DNA of 40,748 nucleotides from positions 1 to 40,748 of the forward strand of contig NZ_QREV01000045.1 of the NCBI RefSeq assembly GCF_003363715.1, written 5' to 3'. The DNA is from Parabacteroides acidifaciens. Its GTDB lineage: Bacteria; Bacteroidota; Bacteroidia; Bacteroidales; Tannerellaceae. Position numbers and translations under genes: made by a program. This document shows, piece by piece, positions 34,177 to 40,748 of the stretch. Positions within the stretch are counted from its first letter, which is position 1. Every line of letters begins with the position of its first letter. The notes beneath the pieces are model-generated. The model was not told the DNA's origin, ran no database searches, and saw nothing but the letters and a program-made list of their open reading frames with translations.

Positions 34177-34668
34177 CTAAATTAACGAAAGAATCATTTC
34201 CCTATGATCAGGATATTCAGATAATAAAACATCCTCATCTGCCAATTCAAAATCTGGATATTCGAATCCAGGTGCAACAGCACAACTAACTAACGCAAAA
34301 CCTTGCGCCTCTTTTAGTCGGGCGGCAAACCAGATACCAGGCTCTATAGTAACCTGCAAAGTTCCACTTTCCTGATCAGATAACTCACGACAAACCAGTG
34401 TTCCTTCTTCAAAAGAATAAATCAGTAAAGGTTCACCTTTATGGAAAAACCAGCTTTCAGGAGATTTTATCCGGTGGAAAGCAGAGAAATCATCCTTTTC
34501 CAACAAATAATAAATAGTTGTCAACACTCGTTTCCCAATTGGTAAACCATCGATCGGCTTCCAATATTCTGGACGATACTCTTCCTTGTAATATCCCCCT
34601 TCTGGATGAGGCGTCATTCCTAATCGCTTAATCCAATAGGAAGCTTGCATATCCTTCATCTTTTCCAT
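34177..34668 (-). CDS. Cupin-family DUF985 protein
   Basis: A 163-residue single-domain beta-barrel of the DUF985 (Cupin_5, YML079-like) family. The signature HPEGGYYKEEYR lies at about residues 21-32, followed by TTIYYLLEKDDFSAFHRIKS (His of the cupin metal site) and SWFFHKGEPL. The C-terminal part has VSCAVAPGFEYPDFELA, the usual closing motif. Members bind small ligands and no reaction is established. It stands alone in a spacer-rich area, with a promoter just upstream. Starts at 34659 and 34650 are also in frame. Confidence 0.88.
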   Translation of the reverse strand: MEKMKDMQASYWIKRLGMTPHPEGGYYKEEYRPEYWKPIDGLPIGKRVLTTIYYLLEKDDFSAFHRIKSPESWFFHKGEPLLIYSFEEGTLVCRELSDQESGTLQVTIEPGIWFAARLKEAQGFALVSCAVAPGFEYPDFELADEDVLLSEYPDHREMILSLI

Positions 34669-34692
34669 CTACTGATCAAGTTTATAATCTGA

Positions 34693-34723
34693 CAAAAATA
34701 TCTTTTTTCTTCAGACAAACAAC
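34693..34723 (-). promoter_or_regulatory. Promoter of the cupin gene
   Basis: TATTTTTG (34693-34700) with GTTG (34720-34723) 19 bases upstream; three of four -33 bases match. The predicted leader is about 18 bases. Confidence 0.5.
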
Positions 34724-34789
34724 ATTAACCCTGCTTTTATTTTAGAAAAGAGTTACCTATAAAAAGCTATTTCTATTGTAAACTTCAGA

Positions 34790-35488
34790 TTACAACGTAT
34801 TCCTCAACACCCGCCTCATCACCGCCTCGCGCAGGTTGCGGGCGACGGGAATCTTATGGCCGGAGATATGCAGCATGTTTCCTTCTATCAGGTCGATACG
34901 GGCGATGTTTACAATGTAGGATTTATGGGATTGCAGGAACGTGTCTTCGGGAAGGGAAGCGGCGATGTTCTTCATCGTGGAATGCACCAGCGTCCTGCCC
35001 GCAGGGGTATAAATACAGACATAGTTCTCGACTGCCTCAACAAACAGGATTTCTTTCAGATAGATTTTCTTCATCAGCTTATCACTTTTCACAAAGAGAT
35101 AAGGATCATCGCCGGCGGCAGGAGCTTCCTTTTGCAAGGCGGCATGCACCTTGTTCACCGCTTTCAGGAAACGCTCGAAAGAGATCGGTTTGAGCAGGTA
35201 GTCGGTGACATCCAGTTCATATCCTTTCAGGGCATACTGCTCATAAGCGGATGTGATGACCACTTTCGGAGGATTCGCCAGCGTGGAAAGCAGGTCCAGG
35301 CCGGACAGGTAAGGCATCTCGATATCCAGGAAAAGCAAATCGGGCTGCTGCTCCTTCAACAAAGTGTTCAACTGGATCGCATCTTCGCATACGCCTGTCA
35401 GGGTAAGGAAATCCACCTTCTCCACATACGACTGCAAGCCTTTCCGGGCAACCGGTTCATCATCTGTTATCACACAATTTATATTCAT
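34790..35488 (-). CDS. LytTR-family response regulator
   Basis: A 232-residue DNA-binding response regulator. The receiver domain (about 1-120) has the acidic pair Asp9-Asp10, phosphoacceptor Asp55 in LLFLDIEMP and Lys100 in LLKPI. A LytTR domain (about 130-232) follows, with FVEAVENYVCIYT, SHKSYIVNIARI and KIPVARNLREAV. Its start overlaps the kinase stop by four bases (ATGA), so the two are translationally coupled partners. A direct repeat that fits the LytTR operator consensus exactly stands upstream of the outer-membrane receptor gene, the first gene of this three-gene run. The regulator therefore probably controls its own operon. Confidence 0.93.
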   Translation of the reverse strand: MNINCVITDDEPVARKGLQSYVEKVDFLTLTGVCEDAIQLNTLLKEQQPDLLFLDIEMPYLSGLDLLSTLANPPKVVITSAYEQYALKGYELDVTDYLLKPISFERFLKAVNKVHAALQKEAPAAGDDPYLFVKSDKLMKKIYLKEILFVEAVENYVCIYTPAGRTLVHSTMKNIAASLPEDTFLQSHKSYIVNIARIDLIEGNMLHISGHKIPVARNLREAVMRRVLRNTL

Positions 35489-36507
35489 AAGGCATCGATT
35501 TCTATCATGAGTTTTACGGAATACTGTTCCGGTTCTTTCTTAATGACGAGACTGTGCTTTTCAGGATAGAGAAGCTCCAACCTCCGTTTCAGGTTTTCCA
35601 GCCCAATCCCCTTTTTCCCGGACGGAGAAGGCGGAAGAGGAGGCAGACTGTTCGTAATCTCAAACAGGATTTTCCCTGCCTCATCCGTCATACGGCAATC
35701 GATCCGGTAGTCACCGCCCACATACTTAAAGGCATTCTCCACCAAAGGCAGAAACAAAAGCGGATAAACCGGCTGTTCACAGAGCGAAGGAGAGAAAGAG
35801 ACGTCCAGCCTCAACCGCTCACTCATCCGCAGCTTCTGCATATTCATATAGGTACGCAGATAGTCGATCTCTTTCTGCACTGGGACTTTCTGACTTCCTC
35901 CGTAGAGCTGGTAACGCAGCAGGTCGGACAGCATTTCGATCGTCCGTCGGGGAGCCTCGTTCTTCTCGTCGATCTGGAAATAAACCGTATTCAAAGCGTT
36001 GAACAGGAAATGCGGATGATACTGGAAACGCAGGAACTTCAATTCCATCTCCAACTGATCCACCTTAATCTTTTCCAGCTGCAAGATCCGGTTCTGCAGC
36101 TCTTTCTCCATCTTCCCGCTACGAAGCAGGATGTAATACATGAAAAGAAGAGGGATATAAATCACATCTGCTATAACATAATCGACCCAGGTGTTTCCCA
36201 AATGCAGAAGCCCGATATGATCACCGACAAATATAAGCAGGTTAACCATCACAAACAACTTGAGGAACGTCAAGAAGTACTCGGCTGCCGGAGACAGGTT
36301 CAACCGGGGCTTAACCTTATCGAGGAAGTAGCGGCTTTCATAATCAAAGACATAACACATAAAGACCGTTACCGCCAACGCCTGCAGATGAAACCGCATC
36401 GAATTAGCCCAAAACGCTTCATTCTTCGCCAAGTCGGTCGTCAACCGGATGAAGTTGAACATCACGATTCCTAAAAACAACGGATATAAACGGGGTAATA
36501 TCTTCAT
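35485..36507 (-). CDS. LytS/YehU-type sensor histidine kinase
   Basis: A 340-residue inner-membrane kinase. Four hydrophobic helices (about 6-22, 42-58, 78-98 and 112-130) form a small membrane sensor with no large periplasmic loop. A coiled coil then leads to the His_kinase domain with phospho-His166 in QYHPHFLFNALNTV, the N-box PLVENAFKY and GIGLENLKRRL. It overlaps the LytTR regulator by four bases and lies 18 bases after the barrel receptor. Because the sensor lacks an extracytoplasmic domain it may perceive a membrane signal or partner protein, perhaps transport activity of the cognate receptor. Confidence 0.92.
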   Translation of the reverse strand: MKILPRLYPLFLGIVMFNFIRLTTDLAKNEAFWANSMRFHLQALAVTVFMCYVFDYESRYFLDKVKPRLNLSPAAEYFLTFLKLFVMVNLLIFVGDHIGLLHLGNTWVDYVIADVIYIPLLFMYYILLRSGKMEKELQNRILQLEKIKVDQLEMELKFLRFQYHPHFLFNALNTVYFQIDEKNEAPRRTIEMLSDLLRYQLYGGSQKVPVQKEIDYLRTYMNMQKLRMSERLRLDVSFSPSLCEQPVYPLLFLPLVENAFKYVGGDYRIDCRMTDEAGKILFEITNSLPPLPPSPSGKKGIGLENLKRRLELLYPEKHSLVIKKEPEQYSVKLMIEIDAL

Positions 36508-36525
36508 GCCTGCTCTTGTTATTTC

Positions 36526-38715
36526 CTACAAATTTATTCTTTTACTCTCATCTACGCTACTTTTCCGGCGGGATTCTTTCACTTCGTAGCCTTTACTGAA
36601 ACGATAGGTGAAGGAGATGCCGATCTGGGTATTGTCCTGCCGTTCATTGGTAAAAGCCTGCTGCCCCGGCACCGTCAGCATCATCTTCTCCCGGTAGGAA
36701 TGGAAAATGTCGCGGGCGAACAGGCGGATCGTGCCGTTATTCTTCAAGACTTTCTTCCTGATGCCTCCGTCAACTTGCCAGATCGGACTGAGCGTGGCTT
36801 GCCCGGCCGCCATCTTGCCGTTGTAAGAGCCGGACAGTTCCATGCTCCACCCTTTCCCGAAATCGAGTTGGTTCATAAGGCTGCCGATCAAGGTCGCCCG
36901 CTTGTTGACCCGCTCGCCGGCTGTATCCGTCCAACGATAGTGGTTATAGACACAGGCCACGTTCGCATTCACCGTCCAGAAAGAGGCCAGGGGAAGATTG
37001 CCGGTATAAAGGCGCGGCCCGAGGCTGGTTCCCGTAGACAGGTTCATCGGCGTGACATACACCTGCCTGTTGTCTTTCTCGAAAAAGCTTTTCACGATCA
37101 CATCATGTGTGCGGGAATAGAGAAAGCCGGCCCGGAACAGGTTCTTATAGATAAAAGTCAGTTCCAGGTTGTCCGATTTCATCGGCTTGAGTGCCGTGTT
37201 TCCCTGTTCAAAGGTATAGTCGTCGAAGATATAGACAAAAGGATTCAGATCTCCATAGTTAGGACGGACGATCCGCCTGCCGTAAAAGAGGGACAGCTTG
37301 TTTTGCCGGAACGCATATTCGAGCAACAAAGAAGGGAAGAGATTCGTATAGCGGCTGGTGAAAGAAGAGTCTATCTGCGCCTCCCCGCCTGTCAAGCGCC
37401 CGTCTATGCGCGTATTCTCCACACGCAGCCCGGCCCGGATATAAAAGGGTTTGAAAGTCGCACCGCACTGGATATAACCGGCGTTTATGTTTTCATCATA
37501 TACGAAATGCTGGCTCAGGGCTTCGTTCGGCACCCAGCCGTTTCCTTTGTTATCCGCATACGACGCCTCGTTGTCGATCGAGATGAAAGAGAATTTAGCG
37601 CCTGCCTCCAACTCCCATTTCCCGGCAAAAGGCAAGGTCAGGTTTACTTGCCCGGTATAGAGGTTGATTGCGCCCGGGACATCTCCCTTTACGGAATCTA
37701 CCCGCCCGGGCCGATTTTGCGAAGAGCTATGCAAGTCCAGGTTATCCGTATAGCCGAAATGGAGATAGTCGAAGGAAGCATCCACCACCTTTCCCGCCGT
37801 ATCCAACTGGTGAGTCAGGTTGACTCCGGCAGTGAAGTTCTTCTTTTTCCGGTCCTCCACATTCGAGGTGTGGAGCATGGAGTCAGGCGACGCAGAAGAA
37901 GGAGCGCTGAAATAAGTAAACATATCGCCCGGCATCCGGCTCTGATGCAGATTGCCGTTCGTGTACACGCCGACTACGGTACGCGCGGAGGCAAAGAAAT
38001 CAATCCCCGCCCGGTAATAATGGGAGGTATAAGGATATTTGCGGTAGGAATCCTGCCGGACGGACAGCTCCACCTTGTCCGGTTCCCGCAGGCCGGTAAA
38101 GAGGCGGTCTATCTGAAGCTCGTTGCAATCCGTCCCCTGCGAATAGGAATAAGTCAGGTAAAAGTTGAATAAGCCCTCGCGCCTGTTCATCGACAGACTT
38201 CCGTTCCCGACGCCATACTTCCCCTGCCGGAAACTGCCGTTAGCCGTCAGGTTCATGCCCTGGAGCCGCATCTTCTTCGTCCGGATATCGATCAGCCCGG
38301 CATTGCCGCTCGCGTCGTAACGGGAGGACGGGTGCGTGATCAGATCGATCTTTTCCGCTGTTGCCGCCGGGGTGGACTTGAGCAGGGTGACCAGCTCCTG
38401 TCCGGAAAGATACGTCTGTTTCCCGTCCATCAGGACGGAAATGCCGCTTTGTCCGTTCAGGTAAATCTTCCCGTCATTGCTGATCATGACGCCCGGAAGC
38501 ATTTCCAACACTTCATACAGGCTGCCCTGCCCGCGCGCCACAGCCGACTCGATATGGTACGTCATCTTGTCCGCCTTAATCGTCACGACCGGCACTTTCG
38601 CCGTAATAACAATTTCCTCGATCTTCTGATCCGCAATCGTGTCCGTCTGGGCAAGAACGCCCGTGCCTGCGCACCCCGCCAGTAGGAATATCCCCATAAA
38701 AAAGCCTTTGTTCAT
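36526..38715 (-). CDS. TonB-dependent-type outer-membrane beta-barrel receptor
   Basis: A 729-residue outer-membrane protein. The signal peptide (about 1-22) ends at VLAQ. It contains LLAGC, a lipobox-like string, but a barrel with lipidation is unlikely. A plug domain (about 30-155) has YEVLEMLPGV, KIYLNGQSGISVLMDGKQTY and SSRYDASGNAGLIDI. It is followed by a barrel of the OMP_b-brl_3 type (for example FYGRRIVRPNYGDLNPFVY) and a basic tail. No carboxypeptidase-like N-terminal domain is present. There is no SusD partner, so a peptide, metal chelate or small molecule is a likelier cargo than a glycan. It is the first gene before the LytS-LytTR pair and has a LytTR operator in its promoter. Confidence 0.88.
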   Translation of the reverse strand: MNKGFFMGIFLLAGCAGTGVLAQTDTIADQKIEEIVITAKVPVVTIKADKMTYHIESAVARGQGSLYEVLEMLPGVMISNDGKIYLNGQSGISVLMDGKQTYLSGQELVTLLKSTPAATAEKIDLITHPSSRYDASGNAGLIDIRTKKMRLQGMNLTANGSFRQGKYGVGNGSLSMNRREGLFNFYLTYSYSQGTDCNELQIDRLFTGLREPDKVELSVRQDSYRKYPYTSHYYRAGIDFFASARTVVGVYTNGNLHQSRMPGDMFTYFSAPSSASPDSMLHTSNVEDRKKKNFTAGVNLTHQLDTAGKVVDASFDYLHFGYTDNLDLHSSSQNRPGRVDSVKGDVPGAINLYTGQVNLTLPFAGKWELEAGAKFSFISIDNEASYADNKGNGWVPNEALSQHFVYDENINAGYIQCGATFKPFYIRAGLRVENTRIDGRLTGGEAQIDSSFTSRYTNLFPSLLLEYAFRQNKLSLFYGRRIVRPNYGDLNPFVYIFDDYTFEQGNTALKPMKSDNLELTFIYKNLFRAGFLYSRTHDVIVKSFFEKDNRQVYVTPMNLSTGTSLGPRLYTGNLPLASFWTVNANVACVYNHYRWTDTAGERVNKRATLIGSLMNQLDFGKGWSMELSGSYNGKMAAGQATLSPIWQVDGGIRKKVLKNNGTIRLFARDIFHSYREKMMLTVPGQQAFTNERQDNTQIGISFTYRFSKGYEVKESRRKSSVDESKRINL

Positions 38716-38728
38716 ATCATTTTTATTT

Positions 38729-38760
38729 CAAAACTACACTCCCAAAGGCTCCCCGTCAAA
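38729..38760 (-). promoter_or_regulatory. Promoter of the receptor-LytS-LytTR operon
   Basis: TAGTTTTG (38729-38736) with TTTG (38757-38760) 20 bases upstream. The predicted start is near 38722, leaving a short leader to the ATG at 38715. Confidence 0.75.
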
Positions 38761-38768
38761 TTATTATG

Positions 38769-38798
38769 ACGAACGGTCCGGATTGGTTGACGAACGGT
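38769..38798 (-). promoter_or_regulatory. LytTR direct-repeat operator
   Basis: On the minus strand ACCGTTCGT occurs twice (38790-38798 and 38769-38777), start to start 21 bases, that is nine bases, 12-base gap, nine bases. Both copies match the LytTR half-site [TA][AC][CA]GTTN[AG][TC] at every position. The pair ends eight bases upstream of the -33 box, the classical activator position. Confidence 0.85.
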
Positions 38799-38812
38799 TT
38801 AATAGACTTTAA

Positions 38813-38843
38813 TTTGCTGATTCAAAGAAATTAGCTACATTTG
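38813..38843 (+). promoter_or_regulatory. Promoter of the toxin-antitoxin pair
   Basis: TTTG (38813-38816), 19 bases, TACATTTG (38836-38843): full consensus match. It is divergent from the receptor promoter and 14 bases from the LytTR operator. Confidence 0.82.
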
Positions 38844-38875
38844 TATTCGATAATAACAGTCAATTAAATAGCAAT

Positions 38876-39073
38876 ATGGATACGGCAATCAAAAAAGTAG
38901 AACTTTCCATTCCGGAAGTAGACATGGCTTTACTGAAAGAACTGGCAAAAAAGTTCGGTTGGAGTGTCAGCAAAAAGAAATCCAGAATTGAAAAAGGATT
39001 AGAGGATATCAAAGCCGGACGGGTGCATAAGGCCAAAAACGCAGAAGACATGTTCAAACAAATTTTAGGATGA
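38876..39073 (+). CDS. Antitoxin of a YafQ-type pair
   Basis: A 65-residue antitoxin. The N-terminal ELSIPEVDMALLKELAKKFG looks like a short DNA-binding or dimerisation segment. The charged C-terminus (KGLEDIKAGRVHKAKNAEDM to QILG) is typical of the toxin-wrapping part of Bacteroidetes RelB-like antitoxins. Its last four bases overlap the toxin start (ATGA), which usually ties their translation and keeps the antitoxin in excess. A consensus promoter lies 33 bases upstream. Such antitoxins commonly repress their own promoter. Confidence 0.85.
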   Translation: MDTAIKKVELSIPEVDMALLKELAKKFGWSVSKKKSRIEKGLEDIKAGRVHKAKNAEDMFKQILG

Positions 39074-39345
39074 AATACGAACTAAAATTTGCCAATAGTT
39101 TTAAGAAAGACCTTAAGACATGTAAAAAGAGAGGATATAATCTGGACTTATTACAAGCAGTCATCGATATCCTTCAAGCAACCGGGACTCTTCCGGATTA
39201 TTACCATCCGCACAAACTAAGCGGAACCTACGAAGGGTTATGGGAATGCCATATCAAAGGCGACTGGCTTCTGATATGGCAACAAAATGATACGGAACTT
39301 ATCCTGATTATGACCGATACCGGAACCCATTCCGACCTGTACTAA
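39070..39345 (+). CDS. YafQ/RelE-family mRNA interferase toxin
   Basis: A 91-residue ribosome-dependent endoribonuclease of the RelE/ParE superfamily, YafQ branch. The YafQ active-site residues can be matched by position: His48 in HPHKLSG, His61 in WECHIKGDWLLIW, Asp65, and His87 in GTHSDLY, with a final Tyr where YafQ has Phe. The length is exactly that of the family. It would cleave translated mRNA at the ribosomal A site when the antitoxin is degraded. It overlaps the antitoxin by four bases, and its stop overlaps the convergent membrane-protein stop by four bases. Confidence 0.9.
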   Translation: MKYELKFANSFKKDLKTCKKRGYNLDLLQAVIDILQATGTLPDYYHPHKLSGTYEGLWECHIKGDWLLIWQQNDTELILIMTDTGTHSDLY

Positions 39346-39932
39346 CCCGGTTCCTCCTCGAACTCCTTCAGCTCTTCCAGGCCTTTTTCGATAACACGGA
39401 TATTCTTCTGGTAAAAACGGATCTGGAAATAGGCAATAACAGCAGCAACAAAGAGAGCCACAACCATTCGCAGCTCCCATCCTGCAACAAGCCGATCCTG
39501 TTCAATAAACAAAAAAGCGATTATGCCGACAATGGCTATTCCAGTACCAATCACATGATTCCTTTTCATCCACAATTTATACACGAACTCCAGCCTGGCA
39601 AGCTCGCAAATTTTTTTCTTTTCCATATCAAACCTTATATGAATAGAAAGGAAAAAGACCTGCATAATAAAACCTATAACTAAACATCCTTCCAACACCA
39701 CAAATGAAAGTGGCCTCATCACCAATTGCCCGGTAAAAGTCAGTATCGGGAACATAAGACAAAAGACAAGCACCAATATAAGTCCCCATATATCATACCG
39801 GAACAGCCGTTCATAGGCCGATTGCGTCCGGTTGGTTATCATCTCCTTGATAATCCTTTTGTTCAGCATCTCACTCTTTTCAAGCTGTTCGTTCAAGACA
39901 CTCCAGCTCGCTTTTAATTCTTCCAGTTCCAT
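39342..39932 (-). CDS. Four-helix membrane protein, sigma-factor partner
   Basis: A 196-residue inner-membrane protein with a cytoplasmic N-terminal helical part (MELEELKASWSVLNEQLEKS), two helices at about 48-68 and 76-98, two more at about 126-144 and 150-170, and an acidic tail. It begins 11 bases after the sigma factor gene, the usual position of anti-sigma factors. It lacks the zinc-binding His-Cys anti-sigma motif and the FecR domain. It may be a membrane-held sigma regulator of another kind or a target. No named family is recognised. Confidence 0.65.
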   Translation of the reverse strand: MELEELKASWSVLNEQLEKSEMLNKRIIKEMITNRTQSAYERLFRYDIWGLILVLVFCLMFPILTFTGQLVMRPLSFVVLEGCLVIGFIMQVFFLSIHIRFDMEKKKICELARLEFVYKLWMKRNHVIGTGIAIVGIIAFLFIEQDRLVAGWELRMVVALFVAAVIAYFQIRFYQKNIRVIEKGLEELKEFEEEPG

Positions 39933-39943
39933 ATTTATTACGT

Positions 39944-40435
39944 TTAACTGTTCGACATTGTTTTCAATTTCTCACGGATACGATTGAGTTTGACTGCCAC
40001 GTTGTTCTTGGAAATACCCATGATGTCCGCTATCTCCTGATAGCTTCGTTCCTCGAGCCAGAGCAGGATAAGCGCGCGTTCGAGCTGGCTGAGCCGATTG
40101 ATCATCCGGTAGAGTTCACGGAGCTGGGCCGTTTTGTCTTCATCTTCGGCAAAAGCTTCCAGATCGACCGAGATCGGGACGACTTCCGGCTTCCGCTTCG
40201 ACTGGCGGAAAAAGGAGATGCAGGTGTTCAGGCCGATGCGATACACCCAGGTGGACGACTTACATTCGCCCCGGAAGCGAGGGTAAGCTTTCCACAGATT
40301 GATCACCACCTCCTGATACAAATCGTTCAGGTGATCGGCATCGGATGCATACACATAACAGACTTTGTAGATGACCTGCTTGTATTCCTCCACAAGTGCG
40401 ATAAACTCTTTTTCCTGTTGTCGGGTAGCTTTCAT
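39944..40435 (-). CDS. ECF-type RNA polymerase sigma factor
   Basis: A 163-residue sigma-70 family factor with region 2 (about 10-80: DLYQEVVINLWKAYPRF and STWVYRIGLNTCISFFR) and region 4 (about 105-160: RALILLWLEERSYQEIADIM then SKNNVAVKLNRIREKLK). Regions 1 and 3 are absent, which defines the ECF group. It should direct RNA polymerase to an alternative promoter set. The following membrane gene, 11 bases away, is its likely regulator. No nearby FecR/SusC pair is found, so it is not of the common FecI type. No consensus primary-sigma promoter is seen upstream, which would fit autoregulation. Confidence 0.92.
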   Translation of the reverse strand: MKATRQQEKEFIALVEEYKQVIYKVCYVYASDADHLNDLYQEVVINLWKAYPRFRGECKSSTWVYRIGLNTCISFFRQSKRKPEVVPISVDLEAFAEDEDKTAQLRELYRMINRLSQLERALILLWLEERSYQEIADIMGISKNNVAVKLNRIREKLKTMSNS

Positions 40436-40564
40436 TCTCTCATCGTTTTATTTAATTAGTCGCACAATAGGGAAGTATATTACACGACGACGGTCTTTTT
40501 TCTGCCCATGAGGAAGATATTTTCCGTCGAAAGCCATGTAATTAGGGAAGAGCAGGCATCCAAA

Positions 40565-40657
40565 CCTTGTTCGACCCGGGTCGAACAGCTGTCCCACCCC
40601 CGTCGAACAGCTGTCTGACCTTCGTCGAACAACTGTCCGACCCGGGTCGGACAAGGA
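40565..40657. repeat. Tandem 22-base repeats inside a dyad
   Basis: Three 22-base units starting GTCGAACARCTGTC stand at 40580-40601, 40602-40623 and 40624-40645. They are enclosed by half-units that form a 15-base dyad with one mismatch (40565-40579 with 40643-40657). The rest of 40436-40748 is AT-rich and has no gene I can support. Confidence 0.88.
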
Positions 40658-40748
40658 TTATGTGGCAGGGGGTGACCTTTCCTGAAATCAGTTTACAGAT
40701 TAAACAATTATAACTAAACTCAATTTACATAACAAAGATTAAAACCTA

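Noticed and set aside
35554-36474. 306-codon plus-strand frame opposite the LytS kinase
   Set aside because: A Gln/His-rich antisense artefact; the kinase motifs lie on the other strand.
36700-38172. 490-codon plus-strand open frame opposite the receptor
   Set aside because: It is Arg/Ile/Val-rich antisense translation of the barrel gene, with no motif or promoter.
40565-40657. Mini-CRISPR array at the right edge
   Set aside because: The 22-base units are contiguous without unique spacers and no cas gene is in the window.

Overview
The window looks like chromosomal DNA of a gut Bacteroidales, most likely Parabacteroides or a close relative. The evidence is the recurring promoter pattern TTTG, 19-20 bases, TAnnTTTG; a hybrid two-component regulator with a propeller sensor; NVEALA-motif peptides beside propeller lipoproteins; an OMP_b-brl_3-type barrel; and the near absence of Shine-Dalgarno sequences. 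Genus is an inference from gene content. No rRNA, tRNA, CRISPR array, IS element or phage was seen.

Layout. 0.3-2.4 kb: two-gene arginine catabolic operon (rocD, then rocF; minus). 2.8-4.0 kb: NupG-like nucleoside permease (minus). 4.2-8.2 kb: large hybrid two-component system (plus) without an adjacent SusC/SusD pair. 8.2-12.1 kb: tight minus-strand operon of a PASTA membrane protein, an RluD-type pseudouridine synthase, D-Ala-D-Ala ligase and a PlsC-like acyltransferase. 12.2-12.4 kb: rpmH (ribosomal protein L34), a short gene with a textbook promoter. 12.5-13.5 kb: a TPR protein.

13.5-24.2 kb is the accessory heart of the window. It holds two parallel modules, each running NVEALA peptide, propeller lipoprotein, thioredoxin-like CxxC protein. 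Module A is followed by its own type I signal peptidase, a transglutaminase-like lipoprotein and an O-antigen-ligase-fold membrane protein with TPRs. Module B is divergent from a membrane-bound winged-helix regulator. I read this as a candidate exported cysteine-peptide system with its own export, redox, surface and sensing parts. That reading is an inference.

25.0-28.5 kb: Na+-pumping biotin-dependent decarboxylase operon (gamma, alpha, beta). 28.6-29.1 kb: a small antitoxin-like gene beside the broken remnant of a GNAT acetyltransferase. 29.2-31.1 kb: five-repeat DUF349 protein. 31.2-32.4 kb: an orphan ATP-grasp-like protein. 32.4-33.9 kb: two AT-rich unknown genes. 34.2-34.7 kb: DUF985 cupin. 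34.8-38.7 kb: LytTR response regulator, LytS-type kinase and outer-membrane barrel receptor, with a perfect LytTR direct-repeat operator upstream of the receptor. 38.9-39.3 kb: YafQ-type toxin-antitoxin pair. 39.3-40.4 kb: ECF-type sigma factor and a membrane partner.

Several intergenic spaces carry strong dyad or tandem-repeat elements (113-246, 2543-2644, 24521-24640, 40565-40657) that differ in sequence but share a built-from-short-words architecture.
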